From positions 2,568,309 to 2,632,308 of the forward strand of contig NW_006917098.1 of NCBI RefSeq assembly GCF_000516985.1: 64,000 nt of DNA, read 5' to 3'. Positions 22,973-34,101 of the stretch are shown in pieces. Positions within the stretch are counted from its first letter, which is position 1. Each line of letters opens with the position of its first letter. Below the pieces are notes generated by a model. The model was not told the origin of the DNA. It did no database searches and was given only the letters and a program-made list of their open reading frames with translations. The translations under genes and the position numbers were made by a program. The stretch comes from Pestalotiopsis fici W106-1 (lineage: Eukaryota > Ascomycota > Sordariomycetes > Amphisphaeriales > Sporocadaceae).

Positions 22973-24860
22973 CGTACATTGGTGTAGGGACAAACAGCAC
23001 GGTCCAATATACAAACAGACCAAGAACTTTAGAATGAAAAGTACGGCTATTGATATTAGAGGAGCTAGTTTTCCCATCGTGAGTCGAGATAACCTAGTTG
23101 AGTATATCCTGTACAATTTCACTGAGCGCGCCTTAAAGGTTCGCCTTCAAGTGGCGACCTAGAGTCACTGCTTATCGCCTGGACCTTACTCATTGCACCG
23201 AGAAACGAGCAACGTCGAGTAGGTTGTCTGCCATTGCAACTGTAATTACAGTTGATTGGTTGGTTCCATCAACAAAATCGTATATATATTTCACAAGTCA
23301 ATTCGTAGTCGTGAAGATGACTGTCAGAAAATTGATAAGAAGCTCATTCTACAACATGGCGTCAATACACGTCACCTCATACATAAAGAAGCATTGAAGC
23401 AGATAAATTGTGGCGGCTGATCCGGAAAGGAAAAAGAGTAAGAAATCAGTTCTTGTCTCAGGAGTCCAGAACAGCGATGTCTTGACAGCCCTGATAGCGA
23501 GCCTTCAGACCAGGAAACCCGGTCTATATCAGGGAACTTGAGGAATTAGAACCACTGAGAACACATGATTGAATGAGGTAGCATTGAGGCATCGTCTTCA
23601 TATTCAAAGCCTTGCCCAAGATGTGTCACTCGGTTCTTCGCTTGTTCTTCATCATATGCGCGGTATACATGAGGGACATATGACGTCCAAGAGGGCACTG
23701 ACCTCGAAGACTGCATCGCAATCCGCCGGAAATATGGGAAGAAGAAGAAGAAGAAAAAAAGCAAACAATCAACATCTGTTACAAAACGGGAGGGGGAGGG
23801 GGGGGCAAGGGTATGTTGTATCTTGTGGTGCATGCTATTCGCTCGCATAATCTAGAACGAAGCGAGCGGAGGAGAGGGTTGATGATAAGTCTCGCTCTTC
23901 ACATGAGTGAACGGGTCTGTGTGTAAATTCCACGAGCCGGATCTGCGCTTACTAGTAGTACATGGTGGTTGATCATGTTATTTAGTCAGCCAACGTCTTG
24001 AACGTGTTCGCTGCAGGGCACAGACGTCTTGCAAAATAACCATGTTCCTGGATTGCAGTCGAGTTTGTTGTCCTGGATGGTCGGCTGCGGCGGCTCGTTC
24101 CCAATACGGAGCGTCATCCGCCATGGCTATTTAGGACGAGACGATTTCGCTACATTCCGAGACAGACGCCATCAATCCTCAAATGCGCCCTGGGTTTCGA
24201 GTTCTACATGGTATTTGGATAGTCATATTGGACAAGGCTTTTTTTTTTTTTTTTTTTTGGAATGAGTACATACATCTCCTGAGATCTGGGTAAGCTTCTC
24301 AAGTGTGTGTGTGTGTGCAAGACTCGATATGCTGCATGGTCAATGAGTGATTGGCTATCTCGGTATTTATCTGGTATCAAGTCCACCTGATTGATTCGCT
24401 TCCATTTCAGCGTAGTACTCGAGTTCGGTATTTGACTCCGGTGCCAAGAAGGATATTCCAACTTGATTGCAACACTGCGGACTTTATCTAGATTATGAAT
24501 ATGCAGCTACGCGTAAGCTCGAGGCTCTTATTTCCATTACAGTCGCACAGATACACCCAGGAACATGAGACGAAAGAACGATCTCCATTACATGGCAATC
24601 ATGGCGGTGATGAGTCGGGCGGGGTTGCACAAGCCACACAAGAAGAACATTTTAAGCATAACTTCTTTTTACTATGCGACGATGCACTTCAACCCCCCCG
24701 GGGACTTCTATACTCAATTGGTGGGACTTTTAGGTTACTCCTCAGTTGGACACAGAATTCCACGTGCTGCGTCACTCGAGACCCAATCACCGTTCCAAGA
24801 TTTCCAACAACCTTCCCATTCCGAGATGTCGTCGCGTCCGTGCATGCGTATATATACGAT
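22973..24860. other. Intergenic region
   Basis: No supported gene. It contains a GAA-rich run near 23740-23757, a G-run cluster at 23788-23811 able to form a G-quadruplex, a run of T at about 24240-24258 and a GT run near 24303-24317. Open frames here are short and without recognisable features. Confidence 0.55.
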
Positions 24861-25309
24861 AACCCCACATAAGTCTGGCCACATGCCTTCTTTCCCACCA
24901 AAACTCATAGATTTCACAATATGTTTCTAAGATAAATGTGCAGGATTAAAATAAGAAAAAATGCATTTATAGTGCAAAACTACTTAAGCACTCTTATAAA
25001 GATTCTTTTGTATTTATTATATAAACCTTTCGGTAATCAAGTAAATTTTTATATATGGGAAAATGCAAATTTATGCTATTTTGCGGGGAATTCGCCTTTT
25101 TTTAATATATTTTCAACTTCGATTATTTTTCATATTTTGCTAACGCACGGAAAAATTCAGTAAAAATAAGAAATAGCCTTTTTAGCTTAAAAAAAAATAT
25201 ACGCCTAAGAGTTTGTAATCTACTCCCCCGTTTCAGAGGTTAAAGATATATTATGAAATCTATATGTTTTGGTGGGAAAGAAGGCATATGGCCAGACTTA
25301 TGTGGGGTT
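24861..25309. mobile_element. Non-autonomous inverted-repeat element (MITE-like)
   Basis: Arms of about 62 bp at 24861-24923 and 25248-25309 are inverted copies differing at about four positions. They begin AACCCCACATAAGTCTGGCC and its complement. The 324-bp interior is strongly AT-rich with no ORF. Most arm differences are C/T or G/A, which fits RIP or deamination. I could not define a clear target-site duplication, so the superfamily is unknown. Confidence 0.7.
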
Positions 25310-25987
25310 TGTGTACCCCCCCTGGTCTAACCCACGACGGTCTTCGGGTATTGCCCGTGGAGAAAAGCCAATCTCGGAATCATGTAGATCTGGAGATCGG
25401 ATAGGGTCACTTTCAACCCAACCGTGCAGACAAGTAGGTTGGTGGCAGGTAGATGATGGCCGCTGTGGTACGTAGTCAGAGCACATGTCTGTCGCCCACA
25501 CTTCTCTGCATTCTCGCTTGCAACTCTAGAACCCTTCAAGCACGTCAATCTGCCCCACGAGCCATCAGCAGTCATTGCGCCCATAGCGCTGGCCCAGAGC
25601 TATGTTACCTTGTCACCCATACACACAAACACACATATACTTGCCATCTGTGATACCCACCCTTCCCGCTTCTTGCTAGCCGAGAAGAGGGAATACTGAA
25701 AACGGCGAGGTGATGTCAAGCCGACCTGCCCCATAAAGCCATCCCTCTTCTGGTTCTCTTTTCTTGATTTTGTGAATACGCCCATCTGTCATTGTTGAAT
25801 TTTCCAAATTTGTAGCTGCCACGAGGTCATTCATCTCGCTTCCATCCGGCTCATTGCCGAGTTGGAGAGACTTCAATCTAGTCTCGCAGAGCCTCTTTCA
25901 TGATTCTCTGATCCAGTCATTTCCGAAACAATAACAAGAAAGCAAATCTCGAGAAAAATCAAACAAAGAGGACGACTAACAACAACA
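25310..25987. other. Intergenic region upstream of the 7TM gene
   Basis: No supported gene. The last 60 bases are A/C-rich and end in AACAACAATG, a good fungal start context. CA-rich runs lie near 25617-25635. Confidence 0.6.
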
Positions 25988-27301
25988 ATGTCAGGCGCTG
26001 GAGATGGAGACGACATTGACTGGAGCCTGATAGGGCCGCCACCCGACGACGGCCATGGGCACGATACACACAAGGGCGATTTGAGCACAATTGGGCCAGA
26101 GGTTGTGGGCGTCGTCTGGATGCTGGTCGCGCTCGCCACAATGTTCCTGGGAGCAAGACTCTATGCAAAATTCTCGGCACATCGAGGCATGTGGTGGGAT
26201 GACCACCTGCTGCTGGCTTCATGGGTAAGTGTATAGCAGATTTCGTCCTTTGATTTATACTCGAGTTGGGTGTTTTGATAACACTTACACATTTCCAGTT
26301 CATGCTCCTCGGCTATGTCATTATAACAACATATGCTGTATCCAAGGGACTCGGAACCCACGACGGCAGCGGACTCAACGACCCAACCACGTTGCAATTC
26401 CTGACGGCAATATCCATCACGTTTGGCTCCCTCGGGGCGGCCTGGTCGAAGACATCATTTGCCATAACTCTGCTCCGCATCACGAGCAGGTGGGTAAAAG
26501 TTGGCCTGTGGTGCATCGTTGTGACCCTAAACGTGTTTCTCTTCTTCAATGCGATACTGCCATACGTGTGGTGCACCCCGGCGGCCAAAGGGTGGTCCCC
26601 CCTCATCCATGGAACCTGTTGGGACCGCAAGATCACGATTCGATATAGCATGTTTGCAGCTGGGTACTCGGCCGGATTAGATTTCATCCTCGCCATCATT
26701 CCCTGGACGGTCATTATGAAGTTGAACATGGCGCTCAAGGAGAAGCTTGGTGTTGCAATCTGCATGAGTCTCGCTGTTGTGTAAGTATTGCTCGTTAATC
26801 CCCCCCACCACCACTCTTCTTTCTTTCTAATCAGCCACTTCCTTCAGCGCTGGTGTCACGTCCATTGTGCGCTGTGTCAATGTGAGGCTTCTTTACGAGG
26901 AGGATTTCACCTTTGAGGCCGGCATCTTGGCAATGTGGACGGCTGCCGAGCTCTCAGTCACCATCATTGCAGCATCCATACCCGTTCTTCGCATCCTCAT
27001 ACGCAATATCGTCACCCACAAGTCCTATTCGCAGTCTGGTGGCAATGGCGAATTTCAAAACGTCACTCACACATCCGTCGTCACAAGCTCAAAACGGGGA
27101 ATCAAAAGCGGCTTCAGTGATGCGGACAGCATCGCAAGCTTGGCTTTACCCAGGCAGCACCCCCGGCAGATTGTCAAGTTCGAGACCGTCACGGTGGATT
27201 ATGAAAGAAGGTCCGTCAGCCAGGGTGATGACATCAACTCATACGCCTTTGAGATGGCACACGTGCCTCCTAGGAGACAAAATAGTGGACGCCAGTTTTA
27301 G
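25988..27301 (+). CDS. Rhodopsin-like seven-transmembrane fungal membrane protein
   Basis: Three exons, 25988-26224, 26299-26780 and 26848-27301, give 390 residues; introns are 74 and 67 nt. After a short acidic/His-rich N-terminus, hydrophobic segments follow at about 37-58, 78-98, 112-135, 148-170, 197-218, 230-250 and 268-290, with the family stretch WWDDHLLLASW after the first and GSLGAAWSKTSFAITLLR between helices 3 and 4. This is the fungal rhodopsin-domain family also called SAT4/PTH11-related; it lacks the retinal-binding lysine type of microbial opsins as far as I can see and has no CFEM domain. The cytoplasmic tail (about 290-390) is Ser/Arg-rich. Function is unproven; related proteins sense surfaces or host cues in pathogens. 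Confidence 0.85.
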
Positions 27302-28171
27302 GGTTCCGATTCTTTGCTTTCATTCTGTGCAATTCTCTTTGGGATGGAGGATTTGTATGTTGTTGATATCTAAGCGGGGCGTTGAGGATGGGTTGGAATT
27401 TATGTAGTATAACAGGATGAATCACCTGCTTCTGCACGTTGGAACTCTGCATATTGTGCTTTTCGTCATTTCCAGGGGGCGTCTCTGTGCTGGGCAATCA
27501 TTCGGTTAACCAAACCTGACCTTCTCTGCCAAATTATCAGGTAAATCTTGTTGTCAGGCATCTCGTAAAAGCTAGTTTGATCTCACTTTCGAATTCGTAC
27601 GGGAGCATACAATTCTCTAGAATCTACCCTTCTTGGTACATCCCCTTACCTTTGCCTCTCTCCACTTTCACATGTCAATGTGTATTGTATCTGAATATTC
27701 ATACCAGAATATCCTTGACAAACGTGTTCTCGTCGCCTTATCACAAGCTTTTCTCATGGTTTAGAATCCTTTTGAGAAGTCGAGAAAGTGCTGCTAGGAG
27801 ACAAAGACTTGTGTAGAAACAAAGCACCATGTGTCTTGGAAATATTTCCTTTGTGCTCAGAATATCAAGGAATTGTTTCCGCCCATCCGCAAATGTGTAT
27901 CTTTGAACAATGATGATGTATTAACTCTTCCCTACATTCAACTTCACAACTCATTGTGTTCCTTGCCACTGAGCAGAATGGGCCATCCTCTGTTGTTCAT
28001 AAATAACATGGAGTCTTGCCATCAAAACCCAATATCTCGACAATTCACTTCATCAGTCATTTTCAACAAATCTAAACCATCACACACTTCAAAATTACAA
28101 CCTTTGTAAACCCAATCTTCACAAAAGATAAGATCCAAGAAACTATCAAGAAACCATCATAAAAAGACACC
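27302..28171. other. Intergenic region upstream of the AA11 gene
   Basis: No supported gene. The final 150 bases are A/C-rich, with ATAAATAAC near 28000 as a possible TATA-like element 170 bp before the AA11 start. Confidence 0.55.
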
Positions 28172-29377
28172 ATGCGTTCGACTCTGTACATTGCCGCGTC
28201 TACCATGATGCTTCTGTCCACCGGTGACAGTCATATCGTCTTGGAGAACCCACTGCCCTTTCGAAAGGCGGAAGACGGACCTTCGAACCCAATCTCAGGA
28301 GCAACTTTCCCATGCAAGGTACCTGCAGGCCAGCGTCTAGAGATGGACGGACCTCCTACGGAAATGGCCATTGGCGAGGATCAGTTGCTGACCTTTAAGG
28401 GGACTGCTGTCCACGGCGGCGGCTCTTGTCAGATCTCGCTCACGTCCGACATTGACGACTCGTTCCAACCCAGCAAGGACAGCAGGTTCTTTGTCATCCA
28501 CTCCATTGAGGGTGGCTGCCCGGCCCGAAACCAGGCCGGTAATCTGGACGGCCCAAACACGGATCAGTACTACTTCAAGATCCCCGCGGGCGTCTCGCCT
28601 GGAAATTACGTCCTCGGGTGGACGTGGGTGCCTCGAATTGGCGGTCAGCCAGAGTACTACATGCAATGCGCCCCAATCGCAGTCACGGCCTCGACAACCA
28701 AGGCGAAGCGTCTGCCGCTCTCGGAGAGGAGAGAAGGGCTCGTCTCCAAGCGTGAGGAAAGCTTTCCCGACCTGTGGATGGCTGACCTGGATGACCTCAC
28801 TGGCGGCTGTACAAACAATGAGGCTCTGGTGCAACAAGTAGCCATTGCCTACCCAAATCCAGGTAAGTACATTGATCGACCGACCCCAGACGAGCAACTG
28901 TTCCAGCAGGTATGTGACGGCAATCCCCGCCTTCAGGGTGGTGCGCCCGCCGAATCAAGTGCGGCATCGTCTGCGGATCTGTCGACCTCGGCATTGTCTT
29001 CTACTGTACTGTCCTCGGCCGTGTCATCTGCCCCTACGTCCACATCTTTGGTCCAGACGCCCTCTTCGACTCTAGCCGCGACATCTTCAGCCACCCTTAC
29101 TCCGACGACGGTGGATGTTGTTCCAATCACTAGCACTCTCCTGACCGCCTCGACTCTGATCTCGTCCGTGACACCCGCTTCGAGCACAAGCAGCACTGGT
29201 ACGGTTGACAGTAGCCCAGACACTTCGGCCTGCCAGGAAGGATATCTTCTCTGCGTGAATGGTACGCAGTTCTCTACCTGCACTGGCGGAAGCTGGACAG
29301 ACCCACAACCTCTTGCCCCGGGGACAACGTGCGTCGGCGGTGCTGGTGTTGGACTGGATATTGTCCAGCCGTACTAG
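28172..29377 (+). CDS. AA11-type lytic polysaccharide monooxygenase (chitin-active family)
   Basis: A single exon encodes 401 residues. A signal peptide of 20 residues ends so that the mature protein starts with His21 (HIVLENPLPF), the N-terminal histidine of the copper brace; the second histidine is His81 in GTAVHGGGSC and the axial tyrosine is Tyr163 in EYYMQCAP. FPCK (Cys48), TFKG, HSIEGGCPA and LGWTWVPRIG are the AA11 hallmarks. A Ser/Thr-rich linker (about 260-350), probably O-glycosylated, leads to a small C-terminal domain with four Cys (about 354-388) resembling the X278 module found on some AA11 enzymes. The enzyme should oxidatively cleave chitin outside the cell using copper and peroxide or oxygen. 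KR pairs near 180 and 192 could be processed. A GTAAGT at 28863 is read through because the frame continues. It is convergent with the MFS gene 184 bp away. Confidence 0.9.
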   Translation: MRSTLYIAASTMMLLSTGDSHIVLENPLPFRKAEDGPSNPISGATFPCKVPAGQRLEMDGPPTEMAIGEDQLLTFKGTAVHGGGSCQISLTSDIDDSFQPSKDSRFFVIHSIEGGCPARNQAGNLDGPNTDQYYFKIPAGVSPGNYVLGWTWVPRIGGQPEYYMQCAPIAVTASTTKAKRLPLSERREGLVSKREESFPDLWMADLDDLTGGCTNNEALVQQVAIAYPNPGKYIDRPTPDEQLFQQVCDGNPRLQGGAPAESSAASSADLSTSALSSTVLSSAVSSAPTSTSLVQTPSSTLAATSSATLTPTTVDVVPITSTLLTASTLISSVTPASSTSSTGTVDSSPDTSACQEGYLLCVNGTQFSTCTGGSWTDPQPLAPGTTCVGGAGVGLDIVQPY

Positions 29378-29561
29378 ATATCCTGTTGTGACATTTCCTT
29401 TCTCTTGACAAGGATAAAAGCAGATGTCGGCTCGAAATTACAAAAGGAGAGGAACAAAGATGGAAATTCAATCAAGCGTAACTTGGACGGTGAGTATTAG
29501 GTATTAGCAATTTATCATTCGCATGGAACTACACAAGTAATATATACAATTCCATTCCCAT

Positions 29562-31301
29562 TTAGTGATCAAAGAGGAAATCAAGCCTCTTATTTCCCAA
29601 GTGACCATTGTTCTCTAGATATGTCGCCTTTTCCTCTGGCGTCATAGTGTCCCACGCGTGCCTCTTGTACCGATTCCGCGTCACGTAGTAGACCTCTGCG
29701 AGCGCATATGCCGCAATCGTGCCCACGGCGATGGCGATGAGCTGCCCGTTTCCTCGGCGGTAGACTGGCTTGTCGTCCTCGCGGTAAATGTTGGAGGAGG
29801 CGATGCCCGACAGCTGGACCGAGATATTATACGCGGCCGTGCTCACGGCTCGCGTCCTCACCGTGTTGCTGAGTCGAGAACACCAACTCGCCTGCGCGGC
29901 GTGTACCGATGGTTGGCCGAGGATGATAAAGATGAGGGCGTATTGACCCCATGCCGAAAGGCTGTCTACAGACGTGTATTCGATGACGAGCAGAGGCAGG
30001 ACCCAGACCTGTGCCAAAAGGCCAGTGATGGCGATCCGGTTCGTCTTCTCTGTGAGCCAGGTCACGCCTAGCATATTGAGAGCGGCGAACACGGTGACTG
30101 GAATGCTCAGCAGCGTGGTGTTGAAGGTGCTGAAGCCGAGTGACTTGAGTGACAGCGTCAGGTACGCTTTGGGAGGTGCCGTGGGAATCTCGAAGAGGAT
30201 GCCAATAACATAGATGGGCCAGAGATCGTAGTCCTTTAGACTCTGCCACAGCATAGCCAAAGTCAAGGGCTCTCGATTGTGCATATCCCCCTTGGACGGG
30301 TCGTCGCGCAGGATGCGGTTGACCATGATTTTCTCCTCGCGCTCCGTAAAGTATCCCTTTGGGTTCCACCACGTCTTTGTCTGCGTCGGTCCGGGGACTA
30401 GGAACAAGAAGCTGAGAAAGCCGATGGTGATGCTGATGAGGGCCTCAATGAGGAACAGCCACCTCCAACCCTCCTTGCCGGCCACGCCGCGCAAGTGTAG
30501 AACCCCGTAGGCGATGAAGGAAGCCACAACGCCCGACATGGAGTCTACGAACCAGAAAAGCGCAAGACGCAGCGGTGTCTCAGCCTTGGTGTAAAAGTAG
30601 GACAAGTAAAGAATGGCATCGGGGATAAACCCACCCATGGCCAGGCCAATCATGAACCGGCACGCAAAGAATCCCGCGCGGTTGTGTATGAAGAACTGGC
30701 CCCCAGAGGCGAGACTCCAAATTATGATTTGGATGGGAATCCATCGATCCGGCCCAAGCCACTTTCCAATCATCTGAGAAGGAATCTCGGAGATTAAAAA
30801 ACCGACCCGATACATGTTCTGAGCGTTGTTATAGTCATTGGTGTTGATACCAATATCATTGAGAAGGTTATCCGCTACGGCATTGCTTAGATTGCCTCGG
30901 TCAATATTGAGAGCAAAGAACATGACTAGAACCCAAAGAAATATCTTCAAGTCAATCTTCCTCCGCACTTCCTGTTCCTCCCGGTACGTCCATCGCTCCG
31001 AAGGGTCGAATCGGTGGAGGTTTTCATAGTCCTTATGTGGTAGATAGTAGCCGGCGAGATTCGCGTCATCAAAAACACTCCGTACGGTTGCCGTAGCATC
31101 AGGGTCCGCCGGCTTTCGCCGTGATGTGAGCAATGCCCACAGGCCCGGTGGATTACTCGTACTACCCGGCTGAACCAGATCATTGCAAATTTCCTTCACA
31201 TCTTCGTCCTCGGCATTATTCTTTGGATCTGATGGGTGCTGCTGGTCAATTCGACCAGAGTTATCGTTCCTAAAAATCTCGTCGGAAGAAATGTCACCCA
31301 T
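29562..31301 (-). CDS. MFS transporter, anion:cation symporter (ACS) family
   Basis: A single exon encodes 579 residues with about 12 membrane helices between residues 120 and 550. The cytoplasmic N-terminus of about 115 residues is hydrophilic and is followed by the ACS hallmark region: RRKIDLKIFLWVLVMFF, NIDRGNLSNA and the loop SQMIGKWLGPDRWIP, with FMIGLAMGGFIPD in helix 4-5. This subfamily includes plasma-membrane uptake systems for allantoate, pantothenate, nicotinate, thiamine and dipeptides (Dal5, Liz1, Tna1, Thi73, Seo1), so the substrate is probably a small organic anion or vitamin but cannot be named. The central stretch PGPTQTKTWWNPKGYFTEREE is typical of the loop between the two halves. 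The start is the first ATG of the frame. Confidence 0.88.
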   Translation of the reverse strand: MGDISSDEIFRNDNSGRIDQQHPSDPKNNAEDEDVKEICNDLVQPGSTSNPPGLWALLTSRRKPADPDATATVRSVFDDANLAGYYLPHKDYENLHRFDPSERWTYREEQEVRRKIDLKIFLWVLVMFFALNIDRGNLSNAVADNLLNDIGINTNDYNNAQNMYRVGFLISEIPSQMIGKWLGPDRWIPIQIIIWSLASGGQFFIHNRAGFFACRFMIGLAMGGFIPDAILYLSYFYTKAETPLRLALFWFVDSMSGVVASFIAYGVLHLRGVAGKEGWRWLFLIEALISITIGFLSFLFLVPGPTQTKTWWNPKGYFTEREEKIMVNRILRDDPSKGDMHNREPLTLAMLWQSLKDYDLWPIYVIGILFEIPTAPPKAYLTLSLKSLGFSTFNTTLLSIPVTVFAALNMLGVTWLTEKTNRIAITGLLAQVWVLPLLVIEYTSVDSLSAWGQYALIFIILGQPSVHAAQASWCSRLSNTVRTRAVSTAAYNISVQLSGIASSNIYREDDKPVYRRGNGQLIAIAVGTIAAYALAEVYYVTRNRYKRHAWDTMTPEEKATYLENNGHLGNKRLDFLFDH

Positions 31302-32992
31302 AGTAGTAGTGATACCAATACGGCGTTAGTCCTTGTCAAGTGATAATGGGCAAGAACTCTGTGCCAGGCAGATATGTCAAGATGCCCGATTATCAAGGCA
31401 ACATGTTCTTCATGTTGACGCTCGTGTAGATATGCCCGGCCACGAGACTAGAGTTTATAATGGTTTCGTCGCTCTTGGAAAGAGCTTATGATACCGAGTG
31501 TCCAAGACTATACAATACCCTGAAAAACCACCTTGTAGCCATGTTCGTGCTACCGGGCTAAAATGATGCCATCCATCTGCATAAGACCCCGGTCAACCAC
31601 CACATACCTAATAACCTCTGGCTCGGTATGCCGCTCGGAGTTACTGTCGAGAGCAATCCAAGCGAAAGCTACTGCTCCGAGAATGGCGTAGCCGTGTACG
31701 CTTCGGATCTGCTTCCGATCAAATGCCTCTGGTCGTACGTTCGGCTTCCATGTCTTCGGGGTCTCATGGCCCGAACCTGGCAGGGCTCAAATAATCACGA
31801 CATCTAGGATGTTAATAACACCAGCCAGAGCTTCGATTGCCGTTGCTTATTTCGCAGCTCAAGCTTCGGGCTTTGCTTGACTGTCAAGGATCCTCTTTCT
31901 AATGCAAACAAGGGATCTAGATAAGCGTCTTCCTTCTCAGCAGCGCTGCCCTCAATGTGCGCGTGTATTGGACTCACAAATGAGGAAAAGTGCAAACCAT
32001 TATCATCCTTATATCTAATATGTAAATAGGCCATGCTAGAACGAGTCGTTGTTCTGTGGCTTGCCAACAGAGTTGATTGATTGGTAAGAGAGGGGGGTTT
32101 TGGCAGAACAGGTCGGGGTCCATGGGTATTGGTCTATACGATCGTTCCGAACTGTTCGATGCTTATCCATATATAGTAATGTTTGTCACTGTCCGCCATG
32201 AACTCGGATAGTTTCAGTCCAGCTCAGTCCAGGCACTCTCCTTTGTCGTCGAATATGCGAAAGCGAGAGGCTACGTACGTCCTTCCGAGTATTTAAAGGA
32301 TTGCAAGTGTTTTCTCGGACAGCGACGGTACATGGCAATCAACATGATTGAAAGTTCAATTCTGCCGCAGATTTACACATACGACAATAGGCAAATCTGG
32401 AGTTCCGCTATCAACAAGAACAAACATAGAACAAGAAAGTTGGTCCACTCGTGGCAGACTCATTATGCTGAGTTATTTTCCATGAAATCAGCACTCACAT
32501 CGTCTCCTGTAACAAAGGGGCAACGAATGTGAGGGGGGAAGACAAAAACAAAAACCAAGACATGCCAGTCCCATCTATCACTCGCGCCTTCCAATGCAAT
32601 ACCCGATACGCAGTCGTGTGCATGTGCGCGTGCGTGTCCCAGGTGAGTAGCACAATGGGCTCTGCTCTCCCTTTCGCCGACACCCCCCTATTCATACAAA
32701 TGGTACAGCGGCCGTCACATTGAGGCAATTTAATGACTTGATTCCAAGAGCCTGTTGTGCTTTTGCTGGCACCGTAATGCGCGTCCAAATGTAAGCCTCT
32801 GCCAGTCCCATTCAATGCCGAATCAAATGTCTGCGCAACGGTCACGCTACAGAGCAGACGAGCTGCTCCTGGCCCAGTCGCTGATCCCGGGTCATCTGTC
32901 TCTAGAGTACGTCTCTTCTAAGCCTGGGCCAATAATCTGAGCACGCAAAATTGAGGATAAAGAATGACAAATTCCCCTTCAGTGCCTGCTCT
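31302..32992. other. Intergenic region between MFS and PIS1 genes
   Basis: No supported gene on either strand. It should include the MFS promoter (upstream of 31301 on the minus strand) and the PIS1 3' region. ORFs of up to 116 codons have no recognisable features. Confidence 0.55.
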
Positions 32993-34101
32993 CTAACCCT
33001 TCTTAGCCTTTTCCTTGATGGATCTGGGCAAGCCTGCAGCTTTCCGTGCTGCGACGTCTCCCTCAGCAAGCCACTTGCTGGCCTTGATCAACTGGATCAC
33101 GTTGGTGAACTGCTTGAAGGCCATGATGGGGAAGCTGACACCGGTCAGGACCCAAGGCCAAAACGAATCCATCTTGTTGGCACGAGCCATCTCCAGAGCA
33201 CCCGCGCTGTAAGGGTTTGTGAAAAGCTGGCGGACGATCGAGCTGTTAACTTGGGCACCGCTTTGAATCGCCGCAGCTTTGGCCTCCCCTACAGTCTCCA
33301 AAAGCTGTGGCGACAGCAGAGGCGAGGAGAAAGAAAGGAGATAGAGGCCAATAAAGAAAAGCTCATTGGCGGCGCAGGCCACGAAGAGGACAGTCTAGAC
33401 ATGTAATTAGCGTGACTGCATGATTGAGACGAGCAGAGTGCTGCAAACCTTGTTGGTGTAGTACAGGTTCAACAACCAACTCCTAGACTTGTCCACAGAT
33501 TTGTGGCTCATCTCGGAGCCGCCCATGGCCAGAGTTGCGTACATGTGGATGTAGTGGCTGGCGAGGTCGAGCGAGATCAATCCCTGGAAGATAATGGCCC
33601 AGCGCGGAAAGGCGGAAGACAAGAAGACCAGCAGACACGATGTGGTGCATCGATCGGTCACCATGTCCAGCACGGCACCAAACCTGGTTGACTGTTCGAA
33701 GTAGCGGGCGGCGTAGCCGTCGAGGGCATCGAGCAAGCACGAAACGCTGTAGAGCACAGAGCAGGTCCGTGGATGTAATGGCATGTAATAAAGTGAAGCG
33801 ACACCAAGCACAATCCGCCAGTAGCCTGTAATGAAGATGGGCGTCAGCCAAGACTCAGAAGATCTGGTAGTTTTGTTGCCCTGAGAGCCATCATACCGAT
33901 AATATTGGGCCAGAAAAGAAAGATGTTCTCCTTGGGCGCAGCACGGTCTGATGATGAGAGAGCGTCTGATTGTTGAATAGCACCGTTTCCATTGGTGTTG
34001 TCGTGCTGGGAAGACTCGGACGACGCCGTCACAGGCGACTTGGTAGGCGTCTCGGCCGCAGCGGCCATGGCCGCCTGACGCCTGGTTTGTCGTGCGGACA
34101 T
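32993..34101 (-). CDS. PIS1: CDP-diacylglycerol-inositol 3-phosphatidyltransferase (PI synthase)
   Basis: Three exons on the minus strand, 34101-33897, 33825-33449 and 33394-32993, with introns of 71 and 54 nt, give 327 residues. The CDP-alcohol phosphotransferase motif DGx2ARx8Gx3Dx3D is complete at Asp104-Gly105, Ala108-Arg109, Gly118, Asp122 and Asp126, preceded by Asp101. FWPNIIGYWRIVLG at about 63-76 and HYIHMYATL further on are typical of fungal Pis1, as are the several membrane helices. The N-terminal 60 residues are a hydrophilic Ser/Asn-rich extension absent from the 220-residue yeast enzyme; filamentous fungi commonly have a longer form. The enzyme joins inositol to CDP-diacylglycerol at the ER, making phosphatidylinositol for signalling lipids and GPI anchors. 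Intron 2 has the less common donor GTTTGC. Confidence 0.94.

Noticed and set aside
28863..28868. Splice donor GTAAGT inside the AA11 gene
   Set aside because: The reading frame continues through it to the C-terminal module, so no intron is needed.
26000..34101. Secondary-metabolite or chitin-use gene cluster (7TM, LPMO, MFS)
   Set aside because: No polyketide synthase, NRPS, terpene or chitinase gene is present, and PIS1 is a housekeeping neighbour.
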